From Henckelia pumila (Eukaryota > Streptophyta > Magnoliopsida > Lamiales > Gesneriaceae), in the NCBI RefSeq assembly GCF_033568475.1, contig NC_133123.1, positions 103,665,228 to 103,729,227 of the forward strand: a stretch of DNA of 64,000 nucleotides, written 5' to 3'. The notes below the pieces were generated by a model. It was given only the letters and a program-made list of their open reading frames with translations. It was not told the DNA's origin and did no database searches. This document shows positions 31,801-42,355 of the stretch, piece after piece. The position numbers were made by a program, and so were the translations under genes. Every line of letters starts with the position of its first letter. The first letter of the stretch is position 1.

Positions 31801-33821
31801 GTATATAGCATTGATTTTATGAGTTTTGATGAGCATGATTTAGAACTGTGAAACGTGAATCGTTCTTGATGTTTATGAGAAATATTTTGATGATTAAATC
31901 TCATATTTTTTGTGTAAGTATGATGTACGTGTTTTCAGTTTAAAGTTTTGAAGTTTTAGTATTATTGATCGAATCTTTTCAAGTTTTGAAGTTTTTTCAT
32001 GTGAGAGATCAAGATTTCAATGAATGGATATTTTGTATAAAGATGTTAGAATATGAGTATTTTTTGCGTGTGTTTCATGTACGCAAGATTTTAATCAAAT
32101 CCTTTGACGTTGGTCATTTTTGGGCAAATCCTTTTTGAGTTTTGAAGCTTTTTCATGTCCAAGATCATTATTTATCAATTGTTAAATGTTGTCATATGAA
32201 AGAGAGTCGAAAAAGATCGAGGAAGTCGCGAGGAGCACTTGCACGTCATTGCCTAGTTTCCCAAGCAGTGGACCGCACGCTCGAGCACACGGGGGCGCAC
32301 TAGGACGTGCATAAATGCACGCCCGAACTCCCCCAGTTCTGCCCAAGGGGTATGAATTTTGAACTTTTTAAGTCCTAAATTCATTTTTATAATCTTTTAG
32401 GTGTTTAAATTATTTTTAAGAGTACCTATGCAAAACGTTTCGAGTTTTAATGTCAAGAACGAAAAGAATGACTTCCGTGGATCGGTTTATTTATGTAATG
32501 CATTGTATACTAGTATGTTATCACGAAAAATATGTTCATTATGAAAGAATGAAATTTTTTTATGAATGTAAAGATGATTTTCTCATTTTTATTTAATTTG
32601 AACGCATGATTTTCAAGCATGAAAGTATTTTAAGAGCATGACATTATAAGTTTTCAAGTTATTTTCAAGGTTCATGATGACATGATGATTTTAAGATATT
32701 TTTAAGTATGTTTCATGAACGATAAGAAGTTTTACGATGCGAATATTTTATGATGGGTATGATGAAGTTATGAGAAAGTTTATGAAGAAAATGCTTATGA
32801 TGACGATGTTATGATGAGGAAGTATGACGAAGTTATTATGTAACGATAAGAAGTTTTATGATGCAAATCACTGGATTTGGACTTTCGGGATGATCTTCGG
32901 GATGGCCTTTTCAAAATACGTGCTCACTAGAATGAGAAGACGGGAACCTTGGGATGAGCTCTGGGGATGACCTTTCCAAATACGTGCTCATGAGAATGTG
33001 GAACTGGTAATATGGGATGAGCTCTGGGGATGAATTTCCAAAATACCTGCTCATAACGACGTTTGCCACAAATTCATGTATCTCATCACCCTTAAATGAA
33101 ATTTTTTTACGATATGTTTATGTTATGCCAATGCATTAAGTTTTATGTTTCATATACGATATATGTATGTATACGGTGATTGATTGGTGCAGTCAGATTT
33201 GAGATGTAAATGAATTATAAGCTTTGGTGGAAAGGGTAAAGAGTCCAAGAGGCGAAGGTGTTGCATGATATGACAGTTTCGAAGCTCTGACGTTTTAAAG
33301 CGAGAAGTTTTGCAAATGTTTACTGATATTTTGTTGATATATTATTTTATGCATGATCTTTAAAAGTCAGTATTAAAGAAAAGTTTAGAGTTAGTATTTT
33401 CATTGATGACTTCATTACGATGAGTTTTAATGATTTTAAGTTTTTAACCTTTTATGTTATTTCATACATTATGAGAAGTTGACGTTCAGTTTTACAAACT
33501 TTTGTAAATTATTTTTCGCACTTAGTTTACTTTATTGAAACTCATGTTTCGTCCGTTTTCTTAATATTATAAATTGTTGGTTCAAATTTGTTTAGTAGTA
33601 GTAGTTTTTGCGTGCTCGTATAGAAACCGATTGTTGACTATAGAATTGCATCTTTTGTTCAAATATTGTTATGCACGTTAGACTCATTAGATTTTAATTT
33701 CAATCTCGAGTTGTTGAACTTGCAAACTCAAAGCATGTCCTGCACTTTTATATTTAAAAATTTTCTCTACTCTTTTCTGCATCTACATTCTTGTAAATAT
33801 TTAAAAATACGAGACGTCACA
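31801..33821. repeat. AT-rich LTR-like block, boundaries and family unresolved
   Basis: About 2 kb without coding sits between the Tekay LTR remnant and Tekay pol. It ends GACGTCACA at 33821, as many plant Ty3 LTRs do, but no primer site follows and no target duplication is evident. Three imperfect units at 32878-33066 (with GGGATGAGCTCTGGGGATGA) resemble the GATGACCTTTCC block in the E1 LTR. It could be a solo or truncated LTR joined to pol by deletion. Confidence 0.5.
32878..33066. repeat. Three imperfect tandem units of about 55-70 bp
   Basis: Units share GGGATGA...TTCCAAATAC(G/C)TGCTCA and start at about 32886, 32949 and 33012. Confidence 0.75.
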
Positions 33822-34482
33822 GAGGGCTTTGAGTTATCGGTAAATTTTATGATCTTAGTGATGGAGGACTTCGATTGTATCTTGGGTATCGACATTTTGA
33901 CTTCTTATCGAGCTACTGTGGAATGTTACTAGAAGATTGTTCAGTTTCGTCTGGTTGAGGGCAATAGTTGGTTTTTTTTATTCTGAGGGAGCACGACCCC
34001 CTATGACTTTGGTACCAGCTCTGAGAGATCGTCGAAATGATACCTTATATATGCAATTGACACGTCCACAATGAACATGGCTATTGAAGAGTTTTCAGTT
34101 GTTTGCCATTACCTAGACGTTTTTACTGATGAGATCCAAGAGTTTTCTCTGGTCCGAGAGGTTGAGTTCAGGATTTAGCTTGTGCCAAGGATGATACCGA
34201 TTTCTTGTGCGCCTTATCGTCTAGCGCCGGTAGATATGAAAGAGTTGCATGATTTTTTGGATAAGGGATGGATTTTCCTTAGAATTTCACCTTGGGTAGC
34301 TCCAGTACTGGTCGTCAAGAAGAAAGATGGTTCTATGTGTCTCTGTATCGAGTAAAGGCAGTTGAACCATGTGACGATCAAGAACAAGTATCCTTTACCG
34401 CGAATTGATGATTTGTTCGACCAGCTTCAAGGTACATCAGCGTATTCAAAGATTGACTTTCAGTTTCGAGTCCGAGACGAGG
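33822..34482 (+). pseudogene. Old Tekay pol, protease to early reverse transcriptase (broken)
   Basis: The plus strand reads [20 protein letters not shown] (the segment after the protease), then reverse transcriptase phrases such as [33 protein letters not shown] and [10 protein letters not shown]. The frame has several stops (for example after VECY and in CIE*RQL). It is cut at 34482 by E4 and resumes at 48301 after the CGAGG duplication. The gag and primer site of this element are missing. Confidence 0.85.
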
Positions 34483-35569
34483 TGTAGCGACCCAACACGG
34501 ATCCACTACCTAATCAGAGTTTTAATGGCGCATGCAATAATTAACAACTGAAGCGTAAATGCGGATAAATAAATACAGCAAATCTTATCGGCAGAATAAA
34601 ACCGACGATAGAAAATATGTATAAATACCATTATATAACCATATTTAAGGTTCAGGATACACAAATCCCTACCCGCTAAAACCTCACTCTCTTGGATCCT
34701 CAATCCTGCTGAGAGCCGCCGGAACCGTCCAGCCACAAACCTGTCCCACCACAAGGTACCCCACAATACCCAAACACATGGGCATGAGCAACTACGCTCA
34801 ATACATAAGCAATGATATATATAAACCAATATGAAGCACGCAAATGTATTTAAAATCATAGTAATACAATTTCTTAGGGCGCCATGAATACACAGTACCA
34901 TGCTAAGAGAGCGACTCCGCGGGGTACTCGTATATTCCCTATCAACTATAGCGTCTACTCCACCATCGTTGTCGCTCCTAGTGATAGCAAAACCAACCAG
35001 GGGCTGAGCGTCCCCAAACACGAATCCATAAGGAGTAACTCATCACCGATGGAAATGGTCTAGACTCACTTCGTACGGGATGCAGTCTTACGTCAAAGTC
35101 ATGCATGTGCTAAAGCAATAAAACATGTAAAACCATGCACATGCATAAGCAACATATAAGCATACATATATAATGTCGGCTATCTCGGTCAGTACTTACG
35201 TACCTCTAACACTGCAGGAAAATCCTAGCACCACTGGTCTAGATCCCACTCCTACTAGTTCAGTCTACTGCTACTACAATGCAAAAAATCATGCATCATT
35301 AATTAAGCTCTAAAAGCCTTAACTAAGCTATTACATACTTCTAAATATTTTTTGAAAGCCAAAGTTATACCTGCGTCCGTCATCAGCCCTTTGCTGTCGA
35401 TAACCTCGAAACTAGACCACAGCTTCGCTACAACACCGGGATCGCACCGCCGCTTCCGGTTTCCCAATGGGGAGCCTAGAACTCCCTAGATCTGAGTTAG
35501 AAGGCCTATGAATCGAGAGAGAGAAGGGAAAAGGTGCGAGTGAAATGAGCTCTCGGACCCTCTACTTAT
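34483..35569 (-). repeat. E4 3' LTR, outer part
   Basis: It matches 46903-47988 of the 5' LTR. It ends at TAT, where CACTA B is inserted; the remainder lies at 41916-42223. Confidence 0.9.
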
Positions 35570-35597
35570 CACTACAACAAATATAGTCATACACAAC

Positions 35598-35935
35598 ACT
35601 ATAAAGACAACGGTTTTCAGCAAAAACCGTTGTTGTTTACTCTTTAACAACAATTTTATTTAAAACCGTTGTAATATGTCCAAAAAGCACGCTCATACAC
35701 AACGGTTTTATGAAAACCGTTGTCTTTAATAGGTCAAAGACAACGGTTTTAATTAACCGTTGTCTATGAGCGGGTTTTTTTAGTCTACGACAACGGTTTT
35801 TATTAACCGTTGTCTATGAGCGGGTTTTTTCAACCTACAACAATGGTTTTATTAACCGTTGTCTATAAAAATTTATTGTGTGGTATACGACAACGGTTTT
35901 TCCACACTTTACTAATCCGTTGTGGTTTGGTTTTA
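35598..35935. repeat. Element B left subterminal palindrome array
   Basis: GACAACGGTTTT...AAAACCGTTGTC units recur with a spacer like TATGAGCGGGTTTTTT, same family as element A. Confidence 0.85.
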
Positions 35936-35999
35936 ATATTAATATTAAATTAAGGTTTGGTTTTAATATTAATATTAATTAAAAATTAAATACACTGAT

Positions 36000-37343
36000 T
36001 TTCTCTCACTCTCATGACTCTCACTCTCACGCTTAGTCTTCGCCGCCCCGCTTTGAAACCCAACCCTAGCTTCTCCTCACAGCTCACCGCCCTCTTCTCC
36101 GCCCCGCTCCTTCCAGTTCCTCCACCCACCTCCGCCCCTTACCCGAGCTAAAATACCACCCACCCATCACCGCCAACTACCTCCCTGGCATTCACCGCCT
36201 TCCCTTGAATTATCCCCCTCCTGTTTGTGCTTGCGGTTCATCGTTAAATTTTTGAAGTAAAATTATGCTTTGGTTGTCCTAACCATCGCGTTGACTCCAA
36301 TGTAGCGAGGAATTTCGACCTGAATCTTCAAAGTGGTCCCCCTGTTCGATCGTAATTGCGTGAGAAGTTTGATTTTTAATTTTTTTTTCATTTCTACTTT
36401 TATGTTCGACCGTAGTTGCATTTGATGAAATTTCGACCTGAATCTTCAAAGGGTGCAGTGTTTGTGCGAACATGACTTTTTCCTTTTCACGTTTTTGGCT
36501 TTTGGGGGAATCGGTTTTTGAAGTTTTGAAAGATCTTTCTTTATTTAATTTTTTTTATATATTCAATCTCATTTTGTTTTTTTTTGGTGTTCCTGTCTCG
36601 TTCTTGCTTACTTTATTCCTGTGTATTGGGCGGCACACATCTCAAATTATTCAAATTCCTGTACCTTTTTTTTTGGGTGTAATAATGTAATGTGTTCGTT
36701 TTTCGTTTTCCACATGGTAATGAGCTTGGTGTTGTTCAGGAGTTGACATATCTGCATTTCGTCTGGGCATTTTTCAATGTGAGGTAAACAAAGATATTTT
36801 ATAGGAGTGTTTTTGTTAGTTTCTTGAAGAAAATGTCAGTCAGGATCTGTGCATTTTTTCGGTTCTTGGTTGGGTTTTCTCGCCTTTTTTGCAAGATCCT
36901 GGGTTTTGTTTGTGGTGAGTTGATCTTCACAATGCGGTAGAGGTAGTTGATTGTTTTGACGTTTAGATGTTATGTGCGGTTTGGGTTTTGTGTTTTTGAG
37001 ATTCTTGAACTGTTTATTGAAGGGTATTTCATACCTATATGCTATCAGGTGAGTGTTTCAGTGACTGCAGACGTTTCAGATTTGTAAACTTATTTTCTAA
37101 TTTTCTTGGTATGAAGATGGAAGCCTCAAATGAGTAATGTAGCATTTTTTTCGGAGGACATTTCATTTTTTTGCGGTTCATGTGTTGTTTTTTCCCCCTT
37201 AGTCCTTAAATTGTGCTTGATGAGGTTCTGTTTGTCATTTCTGCTTTCTTGGGCTGATATTGCGTGACAATGTTTCCTATACCTTCTCTGTTGATTTTTG
37301 ACAATAAATATGCTAATCGATTATATTTGTCTTTAGTAGGTGG
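36000..37343 (+). other. Element B host-like 5' UTR/intron sequence, unassigned
   Basis: A pyrimidine-rich stretch with CCCTAGC and CGCCGCCC (36000-36230) looks like a plant 5' leader. T-rich intron-like sequence follows up to the AG at 37341, before the NEK leader. No domain is recognised. Confidence 0.4.
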
Positions 37344-37407
37344 ATTTGGATTACGATATTCCGAGAGATATCATTAAGTAGCAGCTTGAAACTTGGAAGT
37401 GTATAAA

Positions 37408-37493
37408 ATGGAAAACTATGATATATTGGAGCAGATCGGCAAAGGATCTTTCGGTTCTGTACTACTTGTCAGGCATAAACAAGAGAAAAAGAA
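37408..37493 (+). pseudogene. NEK: Captured NIMA-related kinase (NEK) first coding exon
   Basis: An ATG at 37408 opens [20 protein letters not shown] followed by VRHKQEKK, ending before GTAAGG. This is the N-terminus of plant NEK kinases (MExYEVLEQIGKGxFGSALLVRHKxEKKxY), with the glycine-rich ATP-binding loop GKGSFGSV. About 60 bp of apparent 5' UTR after an AG at 37341 precede it. The exon itself is open. The rest of the kinase is absent, and the next exon-like piece belongs to Ran. A transcript could therefore start with a NEK N-terminus, but it would have no kinase activity. Confidence 0.88.
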
Positions 37494-37661
37494 GTAAGGG
37501 AACTTTCTAAGCCCTGAGATTACTTTGAATTAAGCAGACGATGATGCATTTTAGATCAACTGTTAGGTTTATGATTGCAATATATGTAATGTTATTCATT
37601 GGTGATTTTCGTGTTTTGTAAGCAGATTGGTGCAATTATTATGTGAATTTGAATGTATCAG

Positions 37662-37720
37662 ATTTTACTGTCGGAACACGCCGGACAGGAGAAATTTGGT
37701 GGCCTTAGAGATGGATACTA
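37662..37720 (+). pseudogene. RAN: Captured Ran GTPase exon (switch II)
   Basis: Between ATCAG and GTAAGT the reading gives SEHAGQEKFGGLRDGY. This is the Ran switch II region, where the family has WDTAGQEKFGGLRDGY. Small changes near the start replace the conserved Asp of DTAG. The exon ends TA and joins in phase to a C in the next exon, restoring the Tyr codon of GYY. Confidence 0.92.
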
Positions 37721-37790
37721 GTAAGTGAATTTTGATCTTATGAACTGTTCCTATAGTTGCTATAATTCTTGTGATTTTGCTTCTAGGTCA

Positions 37791-38006
37791 TGGTGCATCA
37801 TGAGTAACTTGGTTGATGAGAAAAACCAATGTAAAATTTTTTAACTCAACTTGGTTGGATGTGGGTATAATTTAGGATTCTTAGAGTATGACATCACATG
37901 GTGCATCATGAGTAACTTGGTTGATGAGAAAAATCAGTGTCCATTTTGTTAACTCAACTCGGTTGGATGTGGGTATACTTTAGGCTTCGTAGAGTATGGT
38001 ATCGCT
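37791..38006. repeat. 108-bp tandem duplication in a Ran intron
   Basis: TGGTGCATCATGAGTAACTT recurs at 37791 and 37899, and the whole unit is duplicated with about 10% difference. Confidence 0.88.
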
Positions 38007-38079
38007 ATTTGTCTTGTTTTTGGCTGACCATTTGAATATATAAGAATGATGTTTATATTGTGTTGTTGGACTGTTGCAG

Positions 38080-38169
38080 CATCCATGGACAGTGTTCCAT
38101 CATCATGTTTGATGTAACAGCTCAACTTACATACAAAAATGTCCCCACATTGCACCGTGATCTTTGTCG
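38080..38169 (+). pseudogene. RAN: Captured Ran GTPase exon, following switch II
   Basis: Bounded by TTGCAG and GTATGT, this 90-bp exon reads [20 protein letters not shown], then [10 protein letters not shown]. It matches Ran [30 protein letters not shown] with three substitutions (Ala to Ser, Arg to Gln, Trp to Leu). The frame is open and both splice borders are canonical. Ran drives nucleocytoplasmic transport, but this piece lacks the P-loop and the NKxD motif. Confidence 0.95.
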
Positions 38170-38262
38170 GTATGTTGTATTCTTTATTTAAATTGTGTTA
38201 TGTTTGGATTAAAAATTCTGGTGGCATAATAACATATGCGATTTTCTGCTACCCATATTCAG

Positions 38263-38297
38263 GGTTTGTGAGAATATTTCTATGATAATGCTCAAGG
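38263..38297 (+). pseudogene. RAN: Captured Ran GTPase exon start (truncated)
   Basis: After ATATTCAG the reading continues in phase as VCENISM and then departs from the family VCENIPIVLCGNKVD. The fragment ends within this exon, so the capture breakpoint is near 38290-38300. Confidence 0.8.
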
Positions 38298-38829
38298 CTC
38301 TACTTGAAACGACGGCGATTTGCTTGGGTTTTCCCCTTTGGTTGTAATCTTATACTGTTATTTTGTTTTGGAAAATCGATTTGATGCATCTGGAGATTTG
38401 CTTAGGGCTGTTATTGCGATAAACGTTGCTGCTCTAAATTGATTTCCTGCTTGGGCTCTGGTTTGACCGTGAGTTTCACTTGATTATAGGAGTGTTGTTG
38501 CTGGGTTTTTGATCTTTTTTGAGGCTGCTAACTTCCTACTCTTCTCCTGATTGGGTTGCTTACTTCTTCCCACCGTGTGTTTGATATTTTGCTGCAACCA
38601 GCGTTCTTGCCACTTCCACTAATACTTTGAGGTAATTTGCTTGAAACTCTACTGGTTTTTAGTTCTTATTTGTGATGTGTGTGCCTCTTCTCCTCCTTGC
38701 CTGCTGTTCTTGTGGTGTATTGAAGGGGAGTGGTGAATGTAATGGGATTTATGTGGTTATTTAGGCTGATACAATGAGTACCAATAGCTTGGATCAAGCT
38801 TCGGCCATTGGGGCTTCTTCGAGCAATGC

Positions 38830-39073
38830 GTAAGTCTTCTTTGACTAACCAGAGAGCCTTTCTTTGCAAGGCATTGAAGTAATCATTGTCGAAAGTATTT
38901 CTTGTTGAATCCAAAATTTGCTCTGCGTTGTCACCTGCACTGCATGTTTTTGAAAGTGCCCTTGCAAACTGTGCGTTCAAACTGGGATCTGAATCATGAG
39001 TAGAGTCGAAGTTACTCAATCAACTCTTGAATGATGAACACTTTGCCATTCCCAGTGTGTGCCCCTACCAGAT
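38830..39073 (-). pseudogene. Captured class III peroxidase fragment, antisense to the other cargo
   Basis: On the minus strand the order is a SGAHTLGMAKCSSFK-like segment with a two-base loss and a stop, then LSNFDSTHDSDPSLNAQFAR, LSKTCSAGDNAEQ and NTFDNDYFNALQRKA. This is the class III peroxidase region from the proximal haem-ligand histidine (GAHTxG) through the conserved FDN motif. These secreted enzymes use hydrogen peroxide on cell-wall phenolics. The final residues drift into unrelated sequence. The opposite orientation to NEK and Ran shows the cargo came in at least two events. Confidence 0.92.
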
Positions 39074-40927
39074 GGTATGATAAAAAATGATTTAATTAAT
39101 GTTTCAGTGTGCCGTCTGGATGACGATCATTGTCCCAACTAGCATGACAGCATATCTGTATCTTTATTCTCATGGAGAAGTTACTTTGGCTGCATCCCAA
39201 CCAGTGTAATAGATGATTCATTTCCTAGATATTATTTTAACGTGTTCTCCATTTCAGAATTTCTTGCTAATGATTTTATAGGCCCGAACAAATGATGTGG
39301 ATTGAGGAGTTCGCTTGTTTCTTTAACATATTCTCTCGTTATGCCCTCTTGTGGAATGTAGCTTCTTCCACTACAGTGTGCCAGAACAAAACATTATCAG
39401 AATTTCTTGCTAATGATTTTTATTAAGGACCCTCTGGCGTATACTGTTGCCACTACAGGTTAGATTGATCTAATGTTCAGTTACATTTATTTTTCTACCC
39501 AGGGAATCATAGATTCCATTATCTAAAGTAGTTTTACATGCCTCGGGAAGTGGAGGACCTTAGGTGATTTTCTTTCCATTGTACGTGAATTTTGACAGTT
39601 ATGAATCCAGTGTGGGAATGGTTGTTATGCTGTTTCTTCTATCGTCCTAGAGAACTAGAGAGAAAAATTGAACTTTGGAAGCAATCAATTGGGGGCGAGC
39701 GACCCCTGTTTCTTGCCTTTCTGTCATGGAATATGACAACGATCAATTTTTTCTCATTATATTCTTTCTAATGGCGGGGAGTTGCATAAGATATTCTTTT
39801 AGTAATTGTTTGCCATGTCTTGTTTTTCTTTCAAGTTTGGTTGTCCAAAAACTCAGATCTAACACAAAATCACTTGGTCATTATCGGTCATGGGTCAGAT
39901 TAAAAGTTTCTTCTAGGCTCTTTTTCTCCTTGCATCTGAAACAGAGATCTATGAATGTTAGGGTTTTATTGTTTAAGCAGCGGGTTTCTTGTTTTTTCCC
40001 TTATGCAGTTTTACTTTCTGAAACAGGCAATCACATTTGCTGATTTCTTTTTAGCTGATATACTGACCTCTATGTCAAAGGTAGACATCTTCTTGTTGCT
40101 CATTGTTTCTTGACAAAGTTATCTGTAGTACAGGAAATCTGTACCTTTGTATGTGATTTATCTGTGTTTCATTTATACAAGTGGTAACTACTGTTCTCTT
40201 AACACACAGATTTCTGGTTAAATTTTTTGTCATGGTATCTCTTGTAAGCTGTTTTAACTTTGGTAGTGTTATGCCTGCCTATCCATGCAGGTTTTCTCAG
40301 ATTTGGAGCGTTCTGTATGTCGAATGGTCCATCGTCAGGTTAGCTTTTCTTTGATCATCCAAACTTTTCATCTTTTAATGTTGAATATAGCTTACAGGAT
40401 TCTTCTAGTTTCCTGTTTCTTGTGGCCGCTTAGATGTGGTTTATAAGGCTCAGATTTCTAATGTGGTCAACAGAATTTCATTGCTGATTTAAATTTGATT
40501 TCTTAGAATTTCAACCCGCTACATCTGTCTTTGCCTCTCTGAGTTCTTGAATTTATTTTTCGCATGTTTGATGATGGAATTTTGTTGAAATTCGATTTGA
40601 AATTTTTGAGTACATATTTTACCTTTTGCTTTCTTTTTCCTTGAAAGCTTACCCCATTTCTTAGACATGGCCATCAATTACAGGTTGCTACTATTGCATG
40701 GTTTGAGGCTGATTCAGTCTGTGGAAGTCACTCTGTTGCAATACCTATAATTATAGGTTCATAGAAAAATAGATTTTCCCTAGCTAGCAGTCCTCTACTT
40801 GTTTCCCTTTTTTGTAGCACTTGTTTTGGTTTTTCTTGTAGTGTAATTACTGTGGGATAGAATGTTGATATAATAACGCTTGCATATGCTTTTATGTGAT
40901 ATTTTTGTTCTTGTGCTTTCATGGCAG
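39074..40927. other. Element B interior, intron-like, unassigned
   Basis: About 1.85 kb of T-rich intron-like sequence with isolated exon-like pieces, for example VFSDLERSVCRMVHRQ ending before GTTAGC at about 40290-40338. I recognise no family. Confidence 0.4.
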
Positions 40928-41212
40928 ATTGGAGCAATACAGGCTGTGTCCCGGAAAGCTTATTTTATAGCTGTTGAAAGTGAGATCCAACCGAATCGGT
41001 TTGTTTTGAAGGAACAAGTGAATTTTTGTAAGGTGACAAGAAGTTGCCGTACATCAAGGCTTGGGAGGAAAAATAAAAAAGCAAAGTGGAGAACATGTAA
41101 GGCTCTGATTTCTCCGGATATCACTTCTAAATTTCTTGTGAACAATTGTAAGAACTCGTGTTTCAGCTATGAAATGTGGGGAAGAATGGATTCCGATGGG
41201 GTGAATTCTTGA
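40928..41212 (+). pseudogene. Unassigned terminal-exon-like frame in element B
   Basis: After CATGGCAG an open frame of about 95 residues runs to a TGA at 41210. It begins IGAIQAVSRKAYFIAVESEI, is Lys/Arg-rich in the middle and Cys-containing near the end, with no membrane segment or known motif. Its length and the acceptor-like border suggest a captured last exon of an unidentified gene. Confidence 0.4.
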
Positions 41213-41369
41213 CTTTGAGAGATTTATGTAAATTTTTTTGTATGAATTTACTTGGAAGTGTTTGAGATTGTGATCACAATTTAGTGTGATGGAACATGGC
41301 TCAAAAGAAGGTAGCAGATGTAGCTTCAGGATTCCATTGTAAAGTTTGTTGCTTTGATATGATGTTTTG

Positions 41370-41470
41370 TAATACTGAAAAATTGTATATTAAATTTTAT
41401 TTTAAAAATTTTAAATTTTGATTGATTTATAATATTGAAAATTTGTATATTAATTTTTTTTTAATTTAAG
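41370..41470. repeat. 3' subterminal AT block shared by elements A and B
   Basis: Sequence around TGTAATACTGAAAAATTGTA and the following ATTAAATTTTAT matches 31325-31440 of element A in order and spacing. It lies just inside the right palindrome array in both. Confidence 0.8.
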
Positions 41471-41890
41471 AAACGACAATGGATTTAACCAGTTGCAAAA
41501 CTGTTGTCGTAAGCCTCAAAAGACAACGGATTTAAACTGTTGCAGAACTGTTGTCGTACACCTACATAAGACAACGGGTTATAACTGTCATAAAAGGCAG
41601 CTTAAGACAACGGTTATAAACCGTGGTCAAATAGTGTGTACGACAACATATATTCACTATTGCAAATTCGTTGTCGTATGTTGGAATTCACAACGGATAT
41701 AAACCGTTGTCGTATGTTACAAACCGTTGTCAAAGAATGTGTACGACAACAGATATTTACTGTTGCATATCCGTTGTCGTATGTTGGAATTCACAACGGA
41801 TAAAAACCGTTGTCGTATGTTATACATACCACAACACCTAAAAGTACAACGGTTTTTCGACCCCTACGACAACGGATTATATCCGTTGTC
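41470..41890. repeat. Element B right subterminal palindrome array
   Basis: Multiple ACGACAACGG...CCGTTGTCGT units alternate with TATGTTGGAATTCACAACGG units (for example at 41677 and 41781). Confidence 0.85.
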
Positions 41891-41915
41891 GTTTCCGTTT
41901 TTTCTTGTAGTGTAT

Positions 41916-42223
41916 AGACACAGAATGGAACGTCCGTTCCTCCATCGTTGCGTCCATTCTCCCATCGTTGCGTTTGATGTCCCATCACATGCATAAGCAA
42001 TGACGTCATCTTGCTGACATCACGGATGACATCAGTAGGCCATAACGTTGCTTCCATTCCACGAACGTTGCTTCCGTTCCAGCCAACCTTCCGGGCCATT
42101 TTTTATCATTCTGAGTTCGTTTTTGATGTTCGTAGACTCATCTGAAACTTCCTTAATCCCATTTACTTGATAATATCCTAGTGATTAACGCTTAATCACT
42201 CAATTTTGGTACGGGTCATTATA
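41916..42223 (-). repeat. E4 3' LTR, inner part
   Basis: It matches the end of the 5' LTR (47996-48295), including the GTTGCTTCCGTTCC-type motifs. The inner edge is altered to CATTATA from CACTACA. The complement of a purine tract follows. Confidence 0.88.
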
Positions 42224-42355
42224 TTTTCCCTTACTTAAGAAATATCATCCTCGAAATTTAAGTCTTAGAGGAAAATACGAACAAATCAAGCAAATGTTCT
42301 ATATTACACCTGAATATCACAAAGTAAAAATATTTATAAAAAAAATTACAAAACA

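Larger units (their letters stand above)
35570..41912 (+). mobile_element. CACTA-type element B carrying NEK, Ran and peroxidase gene fragments
   Basis: The left terminus is CACTACAACAAA and the right terminus (complement) is CACTACAAGAAAAAAC. A TAT duplication flanks it (35567-35569 and 41913-41915), confirmed by the uninterrupted sister LTR at 47982-47995. Subterminal ACGACAACGG-type arrays lie at both ends (about 35598-35935 and 41470-41890). The AT-rich block before the right array resembles that of element A. No transposase domain is visible. The interior is intron-rich host-like sequence with recognisable NEK kinase, Ran GTPase and class III peroxidase pieces. The insertion falls in the region matching the LTR TATA box. 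Confidence 0.92.

Noticed and set aside
38766-38829. Short plus-strand reading from an ATG (MSTNSLDQASAIGASSSNA) before a GTAAG-like donor
   Set aside because: It overlaps the tail of the antisense peroxidase frame and has no recognisable family; too short to support.
39675-40043. 122-codon plus-strand frame in element B
   Set aside because: It lies in T-rich intron-like sequence, is hydrophobic from T-rich codons, and matches no family I know.
41470-41890. Regular ACGACAACGG repeats that look like a CRISPR-like array
   Set aside because: The genome is eukaryotic, spacers are not unique units of constant length, and the repeats are subterminal palindromes next to CACTA ends.
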